13,975 nucleotides of DNA from an uncultured Erysipelotrichaceae bacterium (GCA_905201565.1 CAJKOS010000030.1:1-13975), one strand, 5' to 3'; counted from the first letter of the stretch, positions 6,045 through 13,788 are shown. Numbers and translations: made by a program. The notes: generated by a model not told the origin, from the letters alone.

Positions 6045-6883
6045 TATTTATCCTCTCGTAATCCCATGTGCAGATATGCATCGAGCTTATCTTCTGATGG
6101 TTCATAGTAGCGCTTATTCTGGTCGAGCTTTGCAATCTCAGCCATTTCTTCATCTGTCAATGCAAAGTCGAAGATATCGTTGTTATCGTGGATGTGCTGC
6201 GGATTGCGGGAACCAGGAATGACAATGTCGCCACTCTGTACATGCCATCTCAGGATGACCTGGGCATTTGTCTTGTTATACTTCTCCGCAAGCTTTGTGA
6301 ACACCGGTTCATTGATCAGGTTCTTATCGCCATGACCTAGCGGATACCATGCCATAAGTGCCATATCATGTTCAGCCAGGAGCTTCTTGAGCTCACCTTC
6401 TGGATAGTACGGATGCGCTTCAACCTGTACTGCCTGTGGCTTGATTTCCATTGTTTCAATTGCTTCTTTGATCTGTTCTTCACTGAAGTTGGAAAGACCG
6501 ATGGACTTTGCCTTACCAGCCTTTACAGCCTTTTCAATGTTCTTGTAGCCTTCTCTCCAGTTGGATGTTGGCTGGTGCAAAAACAGCATATCAACATAGT
6601 CTGTGCCAAGACGTTCGAGCATTTCATCCACTGCTGTTTCCTTTTCATAAACTGTTGGCCAGAGCTTGGAAACAAGGAAGACATCCTCACGCTTCACGCC
6701 ACTCTTGCGCATACCTCTGCCTGTTGCACTTTCATTGGCATAGGCATTTGCTGTATCCACAAGGCGGATACCATCCTTCAAAGCTGCTTCTACTGACTTT
6801 TCAGCCTCATCTGGTGTTAACATGAATACGCCAATACCAGAAACCGGCATCTTGATTCCATTGTTTAGTGTCTTGTACTCCAT
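6044..6883 (-). CDS. Aldo/keto reductase (second paralogue)
   Basis: A 279-residue aldo/keto reductase. The tetrad is Asp43 and Tyr48 (LVDTANAYAN), Lys73 (VSKLW) and His103 (FLHQP), and the cofactor segment is VIPGSRNPQHIHDN. The frame is open to 6958, but the ATG at 6883 is chosen: it gives the canonical MEYKTLNNGIKMP start, and AAGGAGG lies just upstream, 13 bases after the stop of the SnoaL-like gene. It probably acts with the following reductase on different carbonyls, both fed by NADPH. The sequence is clearly diverged from its neighbour, so this is not a recent duplication. Confidence 0.93.
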   Translation of the reverse strand: MEYKTLNNGIKMPVSGIGVFMLTPDEAEKSVEAALKDGIRLVDTANAYANESATGRGMRKSGVKREDVFLVSKLWPTVYEKETAVDEMLERLGTDYVDMLFLHQPTSNWREGYKNIEKAVKAGKAKSIGLSNFSEEQIKEAIETMEIKPQAVQVEAHPYYPEGELKKLLAEHDMALMAWYPLGHGDKNLINEPVFTKLAEKYNKTNAQVILRWHVQSGDIVIPGSRNPQHIHDNNDIFDFALTDEEMAEIAKLDQNKRYYEPSEDKLDAYLHMGLREDK

Positions 6884-6896
6884 TTTTCCTTCCTCC

Positions 6897-7259
6897 TTAG
6901 TACACAAGTGCTGTGAATGTAAACTGTACAAGTTTCCATTCATTATCTTTTTCTGCATAAACTTCAGTCACCATGAAGTGATGACTTGTTTCCTTGCCAT
7001 CCAGCAATAATGCATAGTCGCAATCTGTCAATACAACTGCTGTACTGCCATGCATTCTGACTTCTTTGTTGTGGAAATCGATCTTTGTTGGCTGAAATGC
7101 GCCTGATGTATAGAACTCAATTTCCTTATCGAGACCAGCGGTAATGCCAATGTGTGTGAACATGCAATCCTTGTCCGCATACTTGCGCATACCTGCTTCA
7201 TCCGCAGCTTCCATCGCTTCCCAGAATGATTTTGATACCTGTAATACTTCGTCCTTCAT
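6897..7259 (-). CDS. SnoaL/NTF2-like small protein
   Basis: A 120-residue protein with the length and pattern of the SnoaL-like/DUF4440 group (nuclear transport factor 2 fold). It starts with a helix around FWEAMEAADEAGMRKYADKD, then FTHIG, and ends with a strand rich in aromatic residues (WKLVQFTFTALVY). Family members are small ligand-binding proteins, isomerases or cyclases, or have no known role. The start ATG overlaps the flavodoxin stop as ATGA, with GGAGG 7 bases upstream, so it is translationally coupled. Operon context suggests binding or processing of a small electrophilic or aromatic compound handled by the reductases; this is inference. Confidence 0.78.
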   Translation of the reverse strand: MKDEVLQVSKSFWEAMEAADEAGMRKYADKDCMFTHIGITAGLDKEIEFYTSGAFQPTKIDFHNKEVRMHGSTAVVLTDCDYALLLDGKETSHHFMVTEVYAEKDNEWKLVQFTFTALVY

Positions 7260-7738
7260 GCTTTTTCCTCCAATCTATTTTCTGCTAACCATTGATCCAG
7301 ATGATCAATTTCTTTGTTGAAGAGACCTCTGTGCACATCCGCATTCTTTGCATAGTGTTTTACATCCCGCAAAGATGTCACCATATATTGCGGATCATCT
7401 GTACAAGAATTGGTAAACACATCAATCCGCTTACCCTTCCAGTCTGTAATTGAAGAGAGGAAGGATGCGACAACCATCGGGAATGTATACCACCAGATCG
7501 GGAAGGCAAGAATGATTCTGTCATATGCCATCACATCCGGTAATGGTGTCTTGAGCTCTGGCAGGATCACCTCATCATGTTCTTCCTTAGCCTCTTTGTA
7601 AGCACATGTGTTGTAGTCAGAACTATATGGGATCCTTCTTTCGAGCCTGAACAATGTCCCACCTGTTTTGATCGCAAGTGTGCGGGCGATCTTTTCCGTA
7701 TTCCCGCTCCAGGAGAAATACACAATCAATGTTTTCAT
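7256..7738 (-). CDS. Flavodoxin family protein
   Basis: A 160-residue flavodoxin-like electron carrier or oxidoreductase. The FMN phosphate loop is YFSWSGNTEKIA (7-18), and AFPIWWYTFP (78-87) is the aromatic flavin-contact loop typical of the bacterial group often found beside aldo/keto reductases. The frame extends to 7762, but the ATG at 7738 is used because AAAGGAGG precedes it. It is the first gene of the operon, about 120 bases from the divergent lysR start. It may supply electrons to other operon members or reduce quinones directly. Confidence 0.9.
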   Translation of the reverse strand: MKTLIVYFSWSGNTEKIARTLAIKTGGTLFRLERRIPYSSDYNTCAYKEAKEEHDEVILPELKTPLPDVMAYDRIILAFPIWWYTFPMVVASFLSSITDWKGKRIDVFTNSCTDDPQYMVTSLRDVKHYAKNADVHRGLFNKEIDHLDQWLAENRLEEKA

Positions 7739-7750
7739 CGGTCCTCCTTT

Positions 7751-7767
7751 CATAGATTCCATCTATG
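7751..7767. promoter_or_regulatory. Palindrome in the leader of the redox operon
   Basis: A perfect inverted repeat CATAGAT-TCC-ATCTATG sits between the presumed transcription start and the ribosome binding site of the flavodoxin gene. It could be a repressor operator or a small leader hairpin. It is separate from the repeats nearer lysR. Confidence 0.4.
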
Positions 7768-7770
7768 TTT

Positions 7771-7845
7771 TACAATTGTATTATTATCGGTTATTTGCAA
7801 TTTGTACAATTGAAGATAGACATGTTACTATACGTGTAACGTATA
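7771..7845. promoter_or_regulatory. Divergent lysR / redox-operon promoter region
   Basis: The self-complementary TTGTACAA (7802-7809) can act as the -35 for both directions. Rightward, TTGTAC is 18 bases from TACTAT (7826-7831) before lysR. Leftward, it is 17 bases from TAATAA before the flavodoxin operon. It sits within CAATT-N5-AATTG (7798-7812), a plausible LysR-type T-N11-A box. TACAATTG recurs at 7771-7778 inside the palindrome TACAATTGTA, 34 bases away. A third repeat TATACG-TGTAA-CGTATA (7829-7845) overlaps the lysR -10. The layout fits LysR autoregulation with activation of the operon. Confidence 0.55.
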
Positions 7846-7858
7846 CATTGGAGGCAAT

Positions 7859-8719
7859 ATGATCGAAATCTATCTTTTGGAACAGCTTGTTGCTTTTGCA
7901 AAGTACAAAACCCTTTCCGCAACGGCTGAAGCACTTCACCTCACCCAGCCGACACTGACCCGTTCGATGAAGAAAATTGAAGAATCCTTTGGTGTTCCTC
8001 TTTTCTTTCGGGAACACAACAGACTCTACCTGAACGAAAATGGAGAACTCGCCGCAAAACTTGCCAAATCCGTTCTCAATGAAGAAAAGCGCATGCTTGA
8101 AACAGTACAGAATCACTACCGACAGCTCCAAACGATATCCATCGGTTCCATCGCCCCTGGTCCTTTGATGGAAATGATTCCATTCCTTTCCGGCACATTC
8201 CTGTCCATGACCATTTCCACGGAAGTCAAAACAGAAGAAGTATTATTAAAGGGTCTTGAAGAAGGACAATACCAGATGATCGTTCTCCGCCATCCCATCC
8301 ATAACGAAACAACCACATCCATCTGCTGTGGCAGTGAACAGCTCTGTACAACATTCCCTAAAGAAAACCCAAAGGCATTACAGTCTTCGGTTTCCTTTCA
8401 GGAAATGAACGGTACAGACTACATCATGGCAAGCGAAGTTGGTTTCTGGGAAGAAGTCGTCCGCACAAATATGCCAGACTCCCACTTCTTTCTGCAGACA
8501 GACCTCGAAAGTCTCAGTGCCGTATCCGTTTCTTCAACCATCTGCGGCTTTTCCACAGATCTCACATTGCGCATATTCGGTCCAAGGGGAAACAGAATTT
8601 CCGTTCCTTTCCGCAACAAAGAAGCCTTTACAAACTACTATTGTATCTATCAGAAAAAAGACAGCGATAAACTGTCAGCTGCCATCAACCTCTTCAAAAC
8701 CCGTTACCCACAAAATTAG
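7859..8719 (+). CDS. LysR-family transcriptional regulator
   Basis: A 286-residue regulator. The N-terminal winged helix-turn-helix is classical: AKYKTLSATAEALHLTQPTLTRSMKKIEESFGVPLF (15-49). The remainder is the effector-binding domain, with a diverged core. It is divergent from the flavodoxin/aldo-keto reductase operon, the usual arrangement for a LysR protein controlling that operon and itself. The inducer is unknown; target content suggests quinone, carbonyl or other electrophile stress. The ATG at 7859 is preceded by GGAGG at good spacing. It seems intact, unlike the AraC gene that begins 13 bases after its stop and may share its transcript. Confidence 0.93.
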   Translation: MIEIYLLEQLVAFAKYKTLSATAEALHLTQPTLTRSMKKIEESFGVPLFFREHNRLYLNENGELAAKLAKSVLNEEKRMLETVQNHYRQLQTISIGSIAPGPLMEMIPFLSGTFLSMTISTEVKTEEVLLKGLEEGQYQMIVLRHPIHNETTTSICCGSEQLCTTFPKENPKALQSSVSFQEMNGTDYIMASEVGFWEEVVRTNMPDSHFFLQTDLESLSAVSVSSTICGFSTDLTLRIFGPRGNRISVPFRNKEAFTNYYCIYQKKDSDKLSAAINLFKTRYPQN

Positions 8720-8732
8720 CAGGTGAATACAT

Positions 8733-9622
8733 ATGAAACATGTACACACAATCCAATACCATGCTAACACAAAGGAAGAACAACTTCCCGGTTATGACAA
8801 AGCCTTTCCTATATTTCTTCCACAGCGGATTTATGCAAATACCCGGATGCCTTTGTACTATGGCACTGGCATAAGGCAGTAGAGCTGTTCATCGTCAAAA
8901 GCGGCACTGTCACCTATTACCTTCCTGGCAAGGAAATGCAATTTCACGAAGGAGAAGGTGGTTTTCTCAATTCTGACATATTGCATATGACAAAACCGGG
9001 CGAAGACAACACCATACAGGTTCTCCACCTCTTTGATCCCTCCCTCATTGCCGGAAGTACAAACGGTACATTGTACAGGAAATATGTTTTCCCACTTGTT
9101 AACAACACTGCATGTGACATCTTCCGCTATCCAAAAGACAGCAGCATCACAAAAAAGATAATGACATCTTTCTCCATCCCGGAAGACGATGCCTTCGAGA
9201 TGAAAATCCGCAATGCCCTGTCTGAAATCTGGCTAGAAATACGCAATATTGCCAATTCTGAAGAAATGCAGCTATCGGAAAACAGAACAGACACATAGCT
9301 CAAGGAAATGATAGCCTTCATCTATGAAAACTACGCAAATGCCATTTCTGTTAAAGACATAGCGGAAAGTGCATACCTCAGCGAAAGGGAATGCTACAGA
9401 GTATTCAAAGAATTCCTGCACACAACACCAAATGCTTTTTTGAACAATTATCGCATTGATGCTTCGTGTGAACTGTTACGGGAAACTGACAAGACCATTG
9501 CCTCTATCGGCTATGAAACAGGACTTGGCACAAGCAGTCACTTCATCCAGGTATTCCGCAAGGCAAAAGGCTGCACACCACAAACCTGCCGCATGCAGTG
9601 GCAGAACAGAGAAACCCATTAA
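8733..9622 (+). pseudogene. AraC-family regulator, broken by frameshift and in-frame stop
   Basis: The pieces join into one AraC regulator of about 296 residues. The start at 8733 (AGGTGA upstream) reads MKHVHTIQYHANTKEEQLPG and continues to DKAF near 8807. Homologous reading then moves to the frame starting TAT at 8810 (YISSTADLCKYPDAFVLWHW), as if one base were lost between 8805 and 8810. That frame runs to a TAG at 9296-9298. It resumes at LKEMIAFIYENYA with the two HTH helices (ISVKDIAESAYLSERECYRVF; IASIGYETGLGTSSHFIQVFRK) up to 9622. Two independent lesions argue for decay. A separate HTH-only protein from the ATG at 9308 is conceivable, but no ribosome binding site stands out. Confidence 0.85.
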
Positions 9623-9672
9623 CCACCATTTTCCCTCAGTTCAAATACACAACACCATAAAAAGGAGGTCTT

Positions 9673-9972
9673 ATGAAAAAGATACTTGTGATTCAGGGTG
9701 GTGGTAGACCAAATGGAAACACCGCCCAGCTTGTCAAAGCCTTCATGGAAGGCGCAAAGGATGCCGGACATTCTGTTGAATTGATCAATTTGAACCAGGC
9801 GAAGGTTAATGGCTGCCTTGGCTGCAATCTCTTATCGTCAAACATGGCAATGCATGTACACTTCTTCCCCTGTAAAGCAAATACCGGCAATGCCGGTATT
9901 TGTTTTCTTATCGCCTGGGAAGATCATGATACGTCACTTCTGTATCCACACCACGTTCAAGACCCATTTTGA
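9673..9972 (+). pseudogene. Truncated flavodoxin-family (NADPH-dependent FMN reductase) gene
   Basis: A strong AAAAGGAGG site precedes the ATG at 9673. The first 56 residues are a clear FMN reductase start: MKKILVIQGGGRPNGNTAQL, then KVNGCLGCN. After about 9830 the frame becomes unrelated sequence, reads through the 9878-9902 terminator and ends antisense to the last codons of the neighbouring gene. Normal family members are about 180-210 residues, so over half is missing. A short trace may continue in another frame (RQTWQC near 9836), so a frameshift and a 3' deletion may both have occurred. It follows the broken AraC gene and was probably its target. Confidence 0.78.
9878..9906. terminator. 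Bidirectional terminator
   Basis: A perfect 11-bp stem CAAATACCGGC/GCCGGTATTTG with a 3-base loop. The plus side continues TTTTCTT and the minus side CTTTAC. It lies just after the stop (9908) of the minus-strand unknown gene and at the end of the truncated plus-strand flavodoxin gene. It most likely ends the marR-MFS operon. Confidence 0.8.
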
Positions 9973-10786
9973 CAATTTCATCATACGATATGCCATTTGC
10001 CTCAAACTCTCTTAACTGCTTGTCACTCAACATCAACAGCGGTCTTGTTTCTCTCAGTGGCTTGTCACTTTCCAATTCCTTCCATGTCCAGCCAAGGTTT
10101 GGCCATATCCGCAAAGAATAGAAGCAGCGCATAACAAGTTTCTGCAGCTTTGCATAATTCACTACCGCACCAATGCGATTCAATTTCAAGAGAAACTGTG
10201 ACATGTTTAAAACCAGCGCAACCCCGGAAAGAATATTGGTTCCAAGAAAAGACGCAAGCTCTTCTGCTGTACGATCATCTTTGACAATTTCCTTCATATA
10301 GCAAAGCAGACGATCATATTCTTTTGTGTGCAACGGATCTTTCGTATAGGAAAGGAATTCATCCAGTGTTTTCGGGAAAAACCATGGCATATCATCTGGC
10401 TTTGTGACAAGCTTGTCCATCAGCCTGTGATACTTGTTTTCCCCTTCCCGCACCATTACAGGTGATGCAAGAAACAGCGTATTGTCATCCGGATTCTCTG
10501 TCAGTTCACTTCCCTTCACGACAAGAATCCCGTCTTCTTTCCCGGCAATATTGACATAGGCAAGCACATGACGCTTATGGATAACGGGAAGTTTCAATTG
10601 TCTGATCTCAGTACGGAAAGAACGGAAAAGTGACCAGAATTCCTCAACCGCCATATACCCATATAAGTGTATGGAAGACACAAGCATCTCATGGATGAAT
10701 TTCGCCATGTTCTCATTGACATCCGCTTCCTGTAAAGCCTGCATTGTTTCTTCCTGCAATGAAAAATCCTGTTTTACAATCATCAT
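9908..10786 (-). CDS. Uncharacterised 292-residue protein
   Basis: I do not recognise the family. It has no signal peptide, no transmembrane segment and no familiar catalytic motif. It is mostly helical in appearance, with basic and aromatic patches, and the C-terminus holds SDKQLREFEANGISYDEIVKMGLERG, which could be a small helical module. Codon style matches its neighbours, so it is probably native. The frame opens at a TTG (10801), but the ATG at 10786, with GAGGAAG upstream, is the better start. It follows the MFS gene by 48 bases on the same strand and is followed by a strong terminator, so it is likely the third gene of the MarR-regulated operon. Its role is unknown. Confidence 0.8.
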   Translation of the reverse strand: MMIVKQDFSLQEETMQALQEADVNENMAKFIHEMLVSSIHLYGYMAVEEFWSLFRSFRTEIRQLKLPVIHKRHVLAYVNIAGKEDGILVVKGSELTENPDDNTLFLASPVMVREGENKYHRLMDKLVTKPDDMPWFFPKTLDEFLSYTKDPLHTKEYDRLLCYMKEIVKDDRTAEELASFLGTNILSGVALVLNMSQFLLKLNRIGAVVNYAKLQKLVMRCFYSLRIWPNLGWTWKELESDKPLRETRPLLMLSDKQLREFEANGISYDEIVKMGLERGVDTEVTYHDLPRR

Positions 10787-10834
10787 ACGTTTCTTCCTCA
10801 ATACCTATACCATACCAGATTATTGTTTATCATT

Positions 10835-12061
10835 CTATACTTCATTCTTCTTAGATAAATAGAAGAGAACCACTGCCAGCAGTTGTGCCATAACCGAAAC
10901 AACTACCATGGAAGAAAGACTGATATCATAGAGCACACCCATCAGCCAGCTGCCAAGAAACCAGAAGATACCAAAAGAAAGTTCAAAGATACCATATCCT
11001 GTTGCCCTGCTGTTTTTAGGAACCATGGATGTAACTGCCGCCTTGAGTATGGATTCTTCAGCACCCATGCCAACACCCCATAAAGCAATACCAACAAGCA
11101 GTGACACTTCTGAATGCAATGCAAAGACAAAGATGGAAAAGACACTGGAAAGCATGGTAGAAATCATCAATGACCATATGCCGATGCGGTCATAGAGATA
11201 ACCAAAGAATAGTGCAGACAATGCATCCACGAGCATTGCCCCAGCATATAACAGAGGCAGGTTTCCCGTTGTAACAACAGAACCCGTTTCCGCTAGACCC
11301 ACACTAAGTCCAGTATAGACCTTGGAAACATGCATGATAATCAAAGAATAATCGATAAATCCAAAGGCAAATAAACTGATACCTGCTATGTAGAGCACAA
11401 AGCTCTTCTTCAGATGAAATGGTACATATTCCTTTGGCTCAGGTTCAAAGTTTTCCGGATTGGGAAACCTCTTTCTTGTATACAGCAATAACAATATGGT
11501 GATAAACCCGGGAATAGCAAGAATGCCAAAGCAGAATGCATACGTATGAAAGAGGTCATCTCCACCCTTGAACAACATCACAAAGTACAGAAGAAGTGGT
11601 CCAAGGAAGGCACCGATCTGATCGAGCAATTCCTGCAAACCAAAACTTTTGCCTATACCTGTCTGGCTTGCTGCAAAGGACATGATGGTATCTTTGGAAG
11701 GCTTCTTGATCGCCTTGCCGGTTCTTTGTATAACAAGCAAAATACATGCGGCAATCCACCCATGTTCACCAACCAGGGCAAGGGCAGGTACAGCAAGTAC
11801 ATCGAGGATATAACCGATGATCGTCATCGGCCAGTACTTCTTTGTCTTATCCGCAATTCTGCCAAAGACATACCGCAAAGAATAACCGACCATTTCACCA
11901 AGTCCTGAGATAAAACCAATCACTCCAGCACCAGCACCCATCAACGTCATATAGGCACCACGAATACTGGAAGCACCTTCATGTGTCATATCCGAAAACA
12001 GACTCACAACCCCAAACAAAATGATAAACACCATCGCTTCACTGATGTGTTTCTTCTTCAC
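10835..12061 (-). CDS. MFS transporter, probable drug or metabolite efflux
   Basis: A 408-residue integral membrane protein with many hydrophobic segments consistent with 12 helices in two halves. The MFS motif A between helices 2 and 3 is GRIADKTKK (67-75), and a related sequence, GYLYDRIG, follows helix 8 in the second half. It begins at a GTG (12061) with AAGGCGG upstream, 23 bases inside the end of marR, so translation is coupled. A later ATG at 12034 is possible. The MarR partner suggests export of a toxic compound, but the substrate is not deducible. It is intact, with no C-terminal extension. Confidence 0.9.
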   Translation of the reverse strand: MKKKHISEAMVFIILFGVVSLFSDMTHEGASSIRGAYMTLMGAGAGVIGFISGLGEMVGYSLRYVFGRIADKTKKYWPMTIIGYILDVLAVPALALVGEHGWIAACILLVIQRTGKAIKKPSKDTIMSFAASQTGIGKSFGLQELLDQIGAFLGPLLLYFVMLFKGGDDLFHTYAFCFGILAIPGFITILLLLYTRKRFPNPENFEPEPKEYVPFHLKKSFVLYIAGISLFAFGFIDYSLIIMHVSKVYTGLSVGLAETGSVVTTGNLPLLYAGAMLVDALSALFFGYLYDRIGIWSLMISTMLSSVFSIFVFALHSEVSLLVGIALWGVGMGAEESILKAAVTSMVPKNSRATGYGIFELSFGIFWFLGSWLMGVLYDISLSSMVVVSVMAQLLAVVLFYLSKKNEV

Positions 12062-12530
12062 GACAACCGCCTTCTTCCTCTATCCTTCTCTTCATCTCCA
12101 TAAAACCAGTACGGCTTTCCACCTTGGAACGCCAATACAACTTATCCAATAACAAAGCAAACTGTTCCTGTTCCTTTTCATCCAGCGCTTCCAAAAGAAA
12201 GTCATAATACAAAGATTCAATATGTGCCTTGGAATGTTTCAGCTCTTTTGTCTTCGCAGTTGCATACAAGCAAAACCTTCTCCCATCTTCCGGATCACTT
12301 TCGCGGACCACATAGCCCTTCTTTTCCAATTGCCGTATCATCCTCGCCAGTGCACCTTTATCAATCCCAAGCTCTTCTGTTATTTCATGCTGGGAAATAC
12401 CAGGATGTTTCCGTATGGCATGTACCACATCAAACTCGGAAGAACCAATACCGCTGTCCTTCATCATCTTTGCCGTAAACTTTGTCAGTTCACGGACAAT
12501 CTTTGTCATCTTTCTGCCTGTTCTATCCAT
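12039..12530 (-). CDS. MarR-family transcriptional repressor
   Basis: A 163-residue regulator with a winged helix-turn-helix: ISQHEITEELGIDKGALARMIRQLEKKGYV, then the wing DPEDGRR. The frame runs up to 12638, and an ATG at 12566 exists. However, that ATG touches the TATAAT box, so it would lie ahead of or at the transcription start. The ATG at 12530 (MDRTGRKMTKIV) is therefore preferred; its GGTGA site is weak. The 20-bp palindrome just upstream is the likely operator, giving autorepression and control of the co-transcribed MFS gene. Release by a small aromatic or phenolic ligand is typical of the family. Confidence 0.9.
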   Translation of the reverse strand: MDRTGRKMTKIVRELTKFTAKMMKDSGIGSSEFDVVHAIRKHPGISQHEITEELGIDKGALARMIRQLEKKGYVVRESDPEDGRRFCLYATAKTKELKHSKAHIESLYYDFLLEALDEKEQEQFALLLDKLYWRSKVESRTGFMEMKRRIEEEGGCREEETHQ

Positions 12531-12540
12531 CTCTTCACCA

Positions 12541-12592
12541 TTAGTTGATATATCAACTAAATGCATTATAGCCCATCTCCTCCCACATGCAA
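12541..12592 (-). promoter_or_regulatory. marR operon promoter with 20-bp palindromic operator
   Basis: On the minus strand TTGCAT (12587-12592) and the consensus TATAAT (12565-12570) are 16 bases apart. Four bases downstream begins the perfect palindrome ttagttgatatatcaactaa (12541-12560), which would cover the transcription start. The size and symmetry are those of MarR-dimer sites, so repressor binding there would block RNA polymerase. Confidence 0.85.
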
Positions 12593-12698
12593 TATGCACG
12601 TATATACATTTCATCACCATTTGTCCAAAATTGCACAATACCCTGTTTTCTTACCATGGTGAAAATGCTATTCTTTTGATAGACAAAGGAAATCGATC

Positions 12699-13256
12699 AT
12701 GACCAATTCTACAGAAAACAAGATTATTACAATTCCAAACATCTTATCCATGGTGAGAATCCTTCTCATACCCGTCATCGTTTACCTCTATGTATTTGAG
12801 AAACAATACATTGCGGCTGGTGTAGTCATTCTTCTTTCAGGCGCAACAGACATCATTGATGGCTGGATAGCAAGAACCTTCCATATGATCAGTAACCTCG
12901 GCAAAGCACTGGATCCCATTGCGGACAAACTGACACAGGTTACCGTCATGGGATGTTTACTGACAAGGTATCATCTGATGGCAATACCTCTTGTCCTCAT
13001 GGTCATCAAAGAAACCTGTATGACATTTACCGGTGCTGCCGTCATTCATAAAACAGGTATCGTACCTGCTGCCGTATGGCATGGAAAGATTGCGACAGCA
13101 GTACTTTATGCCATGATGATGTTACATGTATTCTGGATGGACATTCCTTCCCTTCTTTCTACCATCACCATTCTGCTATCTGCAGCACTCATCCTGTTAT
13201 CTTTCATCCTGTATATGCAGAAAAACCTCACCCTCATTCATCATGCAAAGGAGTAA
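12699..13256 (+). CDS. CDP-alcohol phosphatidyltransferase (PgsA-like)
   Basis: A 185-residue membrane enzyme transferring a phosphatidyl group from CDP-diacylglycerol to an alcohol. The complete family signature D-x2-DG-x2-AR-x8-G-x3-D-x3-D is present: D51, D54-G55, A58-R59, G68, D72 and D76, within TDIIDGWIARTF and GKALDPIADK. Several hydrophobic helices surround it. The length and IPNILSMVRILLIP opening fit phosphatidylglycerophosphate synthase, though a cardiolipin-synthase-type or other substrate is possible. As no second copy is in view, it is uncertain whether it is the housekeeping pgsA. AAAGGA precedes the ATG. The nitroreductase gene follows after 5 bases, with its ribosome binding site in the last codons, so they share an operon. 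Confidence 0.88.
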   Translation: MTNSTENKIITIPNILSMVRILLIPVIVYLYVFEKQYIAAGVVILLSGATDIIDGWIARTFHMISNLGKALDPIADKLTQVTVMGCLLTRYHLMAIPLVLMVIKETCMTFTGAAVIHKTGIVPAAVWHGKIATAVLYAMMMLHVFWMDIPSLLSTITILLSAALILLSFILYMQKNLTLIHHAKE

Positions 13257-13261
13257 ATACT

Positions 13262-13765
13262 ATGGAACTATTAGAACTCATCCAAAACCGTCGCAGCATC
13301 CGCAAGTATACCGGTGAACCAGTAGCAGAAGAAAAACTCAACAGGGTATTGGAAGCAGGAAGGCTGTCACCTTCCGCAAGAAACATGCAATCCTGGAAGT
13401 TTGTTGTGGTCAAAGGCAATATTCTCACAAAGCTCGCAGAAGCCTGCTGTAACCAGGAAATGATTCAAAACGCTGGCACTGCCATTGTCGTCTGTGCAAC
13501 TGAAGGACATATGATGAAATGTGACCAGAACAGTGCAACTGTGGATTGTTCCATTGCCATGAGCTTCATGTTGTTAGAAGCTGAAGAGCAGGGACTTGGC
13601 ATGTGCTGGCTTGGAAGTTTCTATAATGACAAGGTCAAAGAAGTATTGGATTTGCCGGAAGAATGGACAGTTGTCGCTGTTTCACCACTTGGTATACCAG
13701 CTGAACTTCCATCCCCAAGACCACGCAAAACACTGGAAGAAGTAACAGTCTTTATAGAGAAATGA
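13262..13765 (+). CDS. Nitroreductase family FMN-dependent oxidoreductase
   Basis: A 167-residue compact nitroreductase. The FMN-binding N-terminus is RRSIRKY (10-16), SPSARNMQSWKFVVV (36-50) is the conserved second flavin-contact region, and GLGMCWLGSF (111-120) closes the fold. Family members use NAD(P)H to reduce nitroaromatics, quinones or flavins; the native substrate is usually unknown. The frame is open far upstream, inside the preceding gene, but the ATG at 13262 with AAAGGAG 8 bases before it is clearly the start. It is the second gene of the operon, ending at a terminator. Confidence 0.92.
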   Translation: MELLELIQNRRSIRKYTGEPVAEEKLNRVLEAGRLSPSARNMQSWKFVVVKGNILTKLAEACCNQEMIQNAGTAIVVCATEGHMMKCDQNSATVDCSIAMSFMLLEAEEQGLGMCWLGSFYNDKVKEVLDLPEEWTVVAVSPLGIPAELPSPRPRKTLEEVTVFIEK

Positions 13766-13768
13766 AAT

Positions 13769-13788
13769 CCTGTCAACTGACAGGTTTT
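13769..13788 (+). terminator. Terminator of the phosphatidyltransferase-nitroreductase operon
   Basis: A 7-bp stem CCTGTCA/TGACAGG with a 2-base AC loop starts 3 bases after the nitroreductase stop and is followed by TTTTCTTGTCTT. The tight loop would open to 4 bases by losing one pair. Confidence 0.75.

Noticed and set aside
8936..9298. Stand-alone 120-residue protein
   Set aside because: It is the sensor-domain piece of the broken AraC regulator; its first Met is internal (KEMQF) and it lacks a ribosome binding site.
12566..12638. Longer N-terminus for MarR
   Set aside because: It would place the start at or upstream of the -10 box and operator; the extra residues match no MarR N-terminus.
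277..13765. Defence system or prophage cargo
   Set aside because: No nuclease, helicase, reverse transcriptase, toxin-antitoxin, integrase or phage structural motif was found; the genes are metabolic, redox, transport and regulatory.
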